NCBI RefSeq assembly: GCF_000485595.1 | Contig: NW_014577153.1 | Coordinates: 1-32,098 of the forward strand | Source of the DNA: Priapulus caudatus | Lineage: Eukaryota; Priapulida; Priapulimorpha; Priapulimorphida; Priapulidae | Reading direction: 5' to 3' | DNA length: 32,098 bases | Shown here: in pieces, positions 30,440-32,098 of the stretch | How the letters are laid out: every line of letters begins with the position of its first letter | How positions within the stretch are numbered: position 1 is the first letter of the stretch | Translations under genes and position numbers: made by a program | Notes under the pieces: model-generated | What the model saw: only the letters and a program-made list of their open reading frames with translations | Database searches by the model: none | What the model was told of the DNA's origin: nothing

Positions 30440-31985
30440 CGGAAGAGGTGGAGCGAGCCAGAGGGCGCCCGTGAGTGACCCGGCCCCAGCAGGCCCGCCC
30501 ATCCAGTCAGCTCGCTGTTGCCTCCGTCACAACAGAGCGGGGGGGGGGGCGGGAGGGGCGCCGGGGAGGGGGGGGAGGGCGCGAGGGGGGCGGGGCGGGG
30601 CGCGAGGGGGGCGTGGGGGAGGGGAGAGGGAGGGAGGGGGGGGGGCCGGGGGGAGGGGGGGGGGGGGGGGGGTGGGGGCGGGCGCCTGGGTCGAAGAGGT
30701 GGAGCGAGCGCGGCGGGTAGGTGACCCCCCAGCAGCCCCCGCTCTCCTCACCATCGGCTCGCATTGACCTCGTCACCTTGCCTGCGAGAGAGAGGTGGAG
30801 CGAGCGAGGGGCGGGTGGTGAACCCCTAGGCGAAGTCCCTTGCAACCGAGCTGCGCCCGCCCTTCCATCTGCGACTCGCTCATATGGTGCCTGGTCGACG
30901 CTGCTGCTGCCGGAGACGGTTGGAGTGAGCGAGGCGGTGGCGTGACCCTCCAGCCAGCCCCGCCCACCTCAGCAACCCCGCCGGCTCCTCATTCACTCGC
31001 TGCTGTATTGCGCTTCGTCACCTGCACCTGCTGAGAGGGTGGAGCGAGTGAGGGCGGGATAGGTGACCTATCGCAGCAGCCCCGCCCTCCTCCACTTGCT
31101 ACTAGTTGCGCCTCGTCACCTGCCTGTTGCGAGAAAGGTGGAGTGAGCGAGGCCGCGTGGTGAGCCCCGCCAGGCACCGCTGCCACACCACATCCCTCGC
31201 CCTCCTCAAACACTCAGCTCTAATTGCCATCGGTGCACCTGCCCTGGTGGAGAGGTGGAGCGAGCGAGGCGGGTGGGTGAACCCCCCAGAGCCTCGTGGC
31301 CATCAGCAGGCCCCTGCCCGTCGCTTCGACTCGGGGCTTCTAATTTGCCTCGTCACCTGGCCGGCTGCGAGGTAGAGGTGGATGCGAGCGTGGGGGGGGG
31401 CGGCCGGGTGGGTCGAACCTCCCCAGCAGGCCTTTGCACCCGTCCAAGCAGCCCGCCCTCCTCACTTACGTCTATTGCCTCGTCCAAGCCTGCCGCTGGC
31501 GGAGAAGGTGGAAGCGAGCGAGGGCCGGGTGGTGACCCCCCAGACAGCCTCCCGCCGCTTCTCACTCGCTCGTAAGTCTGGTGCCTCGTCAGCCTGGCCC
31601 TGCGGTAGAGGTGTGAGCGAGCGAGGGCGGGTGGTGACCCCCCCGAGCAGCCCAGCGCCCACACAGCTAACACGCCCAGCCCTTTCTCACTCGCTTCTTA
31701 AAGTTGCCTCGCTCGACCTGCCCTGCGGAGAGGGTGAGGCTGAGCGAGGCGGGTGGGTGTACCCGCCAGCAGCCCCCGCCTTCTCACTCGCCTCTATGTG
31801 CCTGATGTCACCGTGCCTGCGGACGAAGGTGGACGAGCCAGATGGCGGGGTTGGGGTGAGTGGCCCCCAGCGAAGCGGCGCAGCCCTCCTCTGTACTTCG
31901 CGATTCTAGTATGCTCCTCGTCACCTGTGCTTACTGGCGTGAGTGGAGCGTGGAGCAGCGAGGCGGGTGGGTGACCCCTCCTCCC
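30440..31985 (+). repeat. Expanded copy of the exon-end minisatellite, about 14-15 degenerate units
   Basis: Recognisable GAGGTGGAGCGAGCGAGGCG-like cores occur near 30445, 30697, 30790, 30910, 31035, 31130, 31250, 31372, 31501, 31605, 31728, 31825 and 31945, with spacing of about 90-125 bp. Each is followed by a GGGTGGGTGACCCCCC-like motif. Open frames on both strands through this array (up to 175 codons) are artefacts of the GC-rich repeat and are not genes. Confidence 0.9.
30537..30685 (+). repeat. Extreme poly-G low-complexity tract
   Basis: About 150 bases made almost only of G runs with scattered A and C, inside the noisy copy of the minisatellite. The clean copy has nothing like it. 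Either a G-rich unit variant or a long-read failure over a difficult GC-rich template. Confidence 0.8.
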
Positions 31986-32098
31986 ACGCGCCAAACCCCT
32001 AGCTAAGGAGGCGTGAAGGAAGGTGTTTCGACTTGAAAGAGCGTTCGTTGGTTTAAGGTTGACGACTCTGACAGCAGCTCCCACCCATGTCGTCTCCC

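Larger units (their letters stand above)
28560..32098 (+). repeat. Noisy direct duplication of 22960-24905
   Basis: From ATTCTAGCTGCATAGATA at about 28574 the sequence tracks 22974 onward through three CLEC16A exons and their introns, including the 38-bp minisatellite, and ends in a copy of the segment CAGCTCCACCCATGTCGT (24875 region). It has frequent small insertions (about 10% longer before the GC-rich array). The GC-rich array itself is about 1.5 kb here against about 0.25 kb in the clean copy. The noisy character begins earlier, near 27600, within a dispersed repeat. Confidence 0.9.

Noticed and set aside
30246-31909. Several long GC-rich frames on both strands (up to 175 codons)
   Set aside because: They arise from the expanded GC-rich minisatellite in error-rich sequence; stop codons are rare in such composition.
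18551-32098. True tandem duplication of CLEC16A with decayed exons
   Set aside because: Indels are as frequent in introns as in exons, are mostly insertions, and switch abruptly to perfect identity. This fits raw-read gap filling better; I keep real duplication only as an alternative.

Overview
The window is eukaryotic nuclear DNA: one intron-rich gene on the + strand, long introns filled with non-autonomous DNA transposons, palindromes and tandem repeats, and no bacterial-style coding. The spliced coding sequence is clearly the ortholog of CLEC16A (Drosophila ema, endosomal maturation defective). Protein similarity to the vertebrate protein is high, and the repeat types (foldback elements, hAT-like and Tigger-like MITEs, and a dispersed repeat starting TTTTTAGCTCATCTGACA) suggest a marine invertebrate animal. 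I cannot name the species.

Layout. 1-3199: intron or upstream DNA with MITE-like palindromes and an 841-bp foldback element; no first exon was recognised. 3200-17850: eleven coding exons in the expected order, giving about the first 382 residues of the visible protein. 18551-22485: a second copy of 13068-16834. Its first 2.7 kb is riddled with small indels and its last 1.17 kb is identical to the first copy. 22495-25815: five exons encoding the later part of the protein (residues 468-713). 26140-26662: two exons that by homology and splice phase belong BEFORE the exon at 23299, so they are out of order in this sequence. About 27600-32098: an indel-rich second copy of 22500-24905, ending in a greatly expanded GC-rich minisatellite.

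Put in homology order, the 18 exons make one uninterrupted reading frame of 713 codons with matching phases at every junction. The extreme N-terminus (about 28 residues in human) and the C-terminal part after residue 713 are not in the window. The simplest reading of the displaced exons plus the two noisy duplications is a scaffold that was misordered and gap-filled with uncorrected long reads, not a biological rearrangement.

The most interesting biological feature is the minisatellite at 24561-24815 (about 15 degenerate units in the noisy copy, 30440-31985). Its unit contains the 3' end of a CLEC16A exon together with that exon's 5' splice site, so the gene carries an array of duplicated, potentially usable splice donors. 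I found no CRISPR array, tRNA, rRNA, phage or other new gene system.
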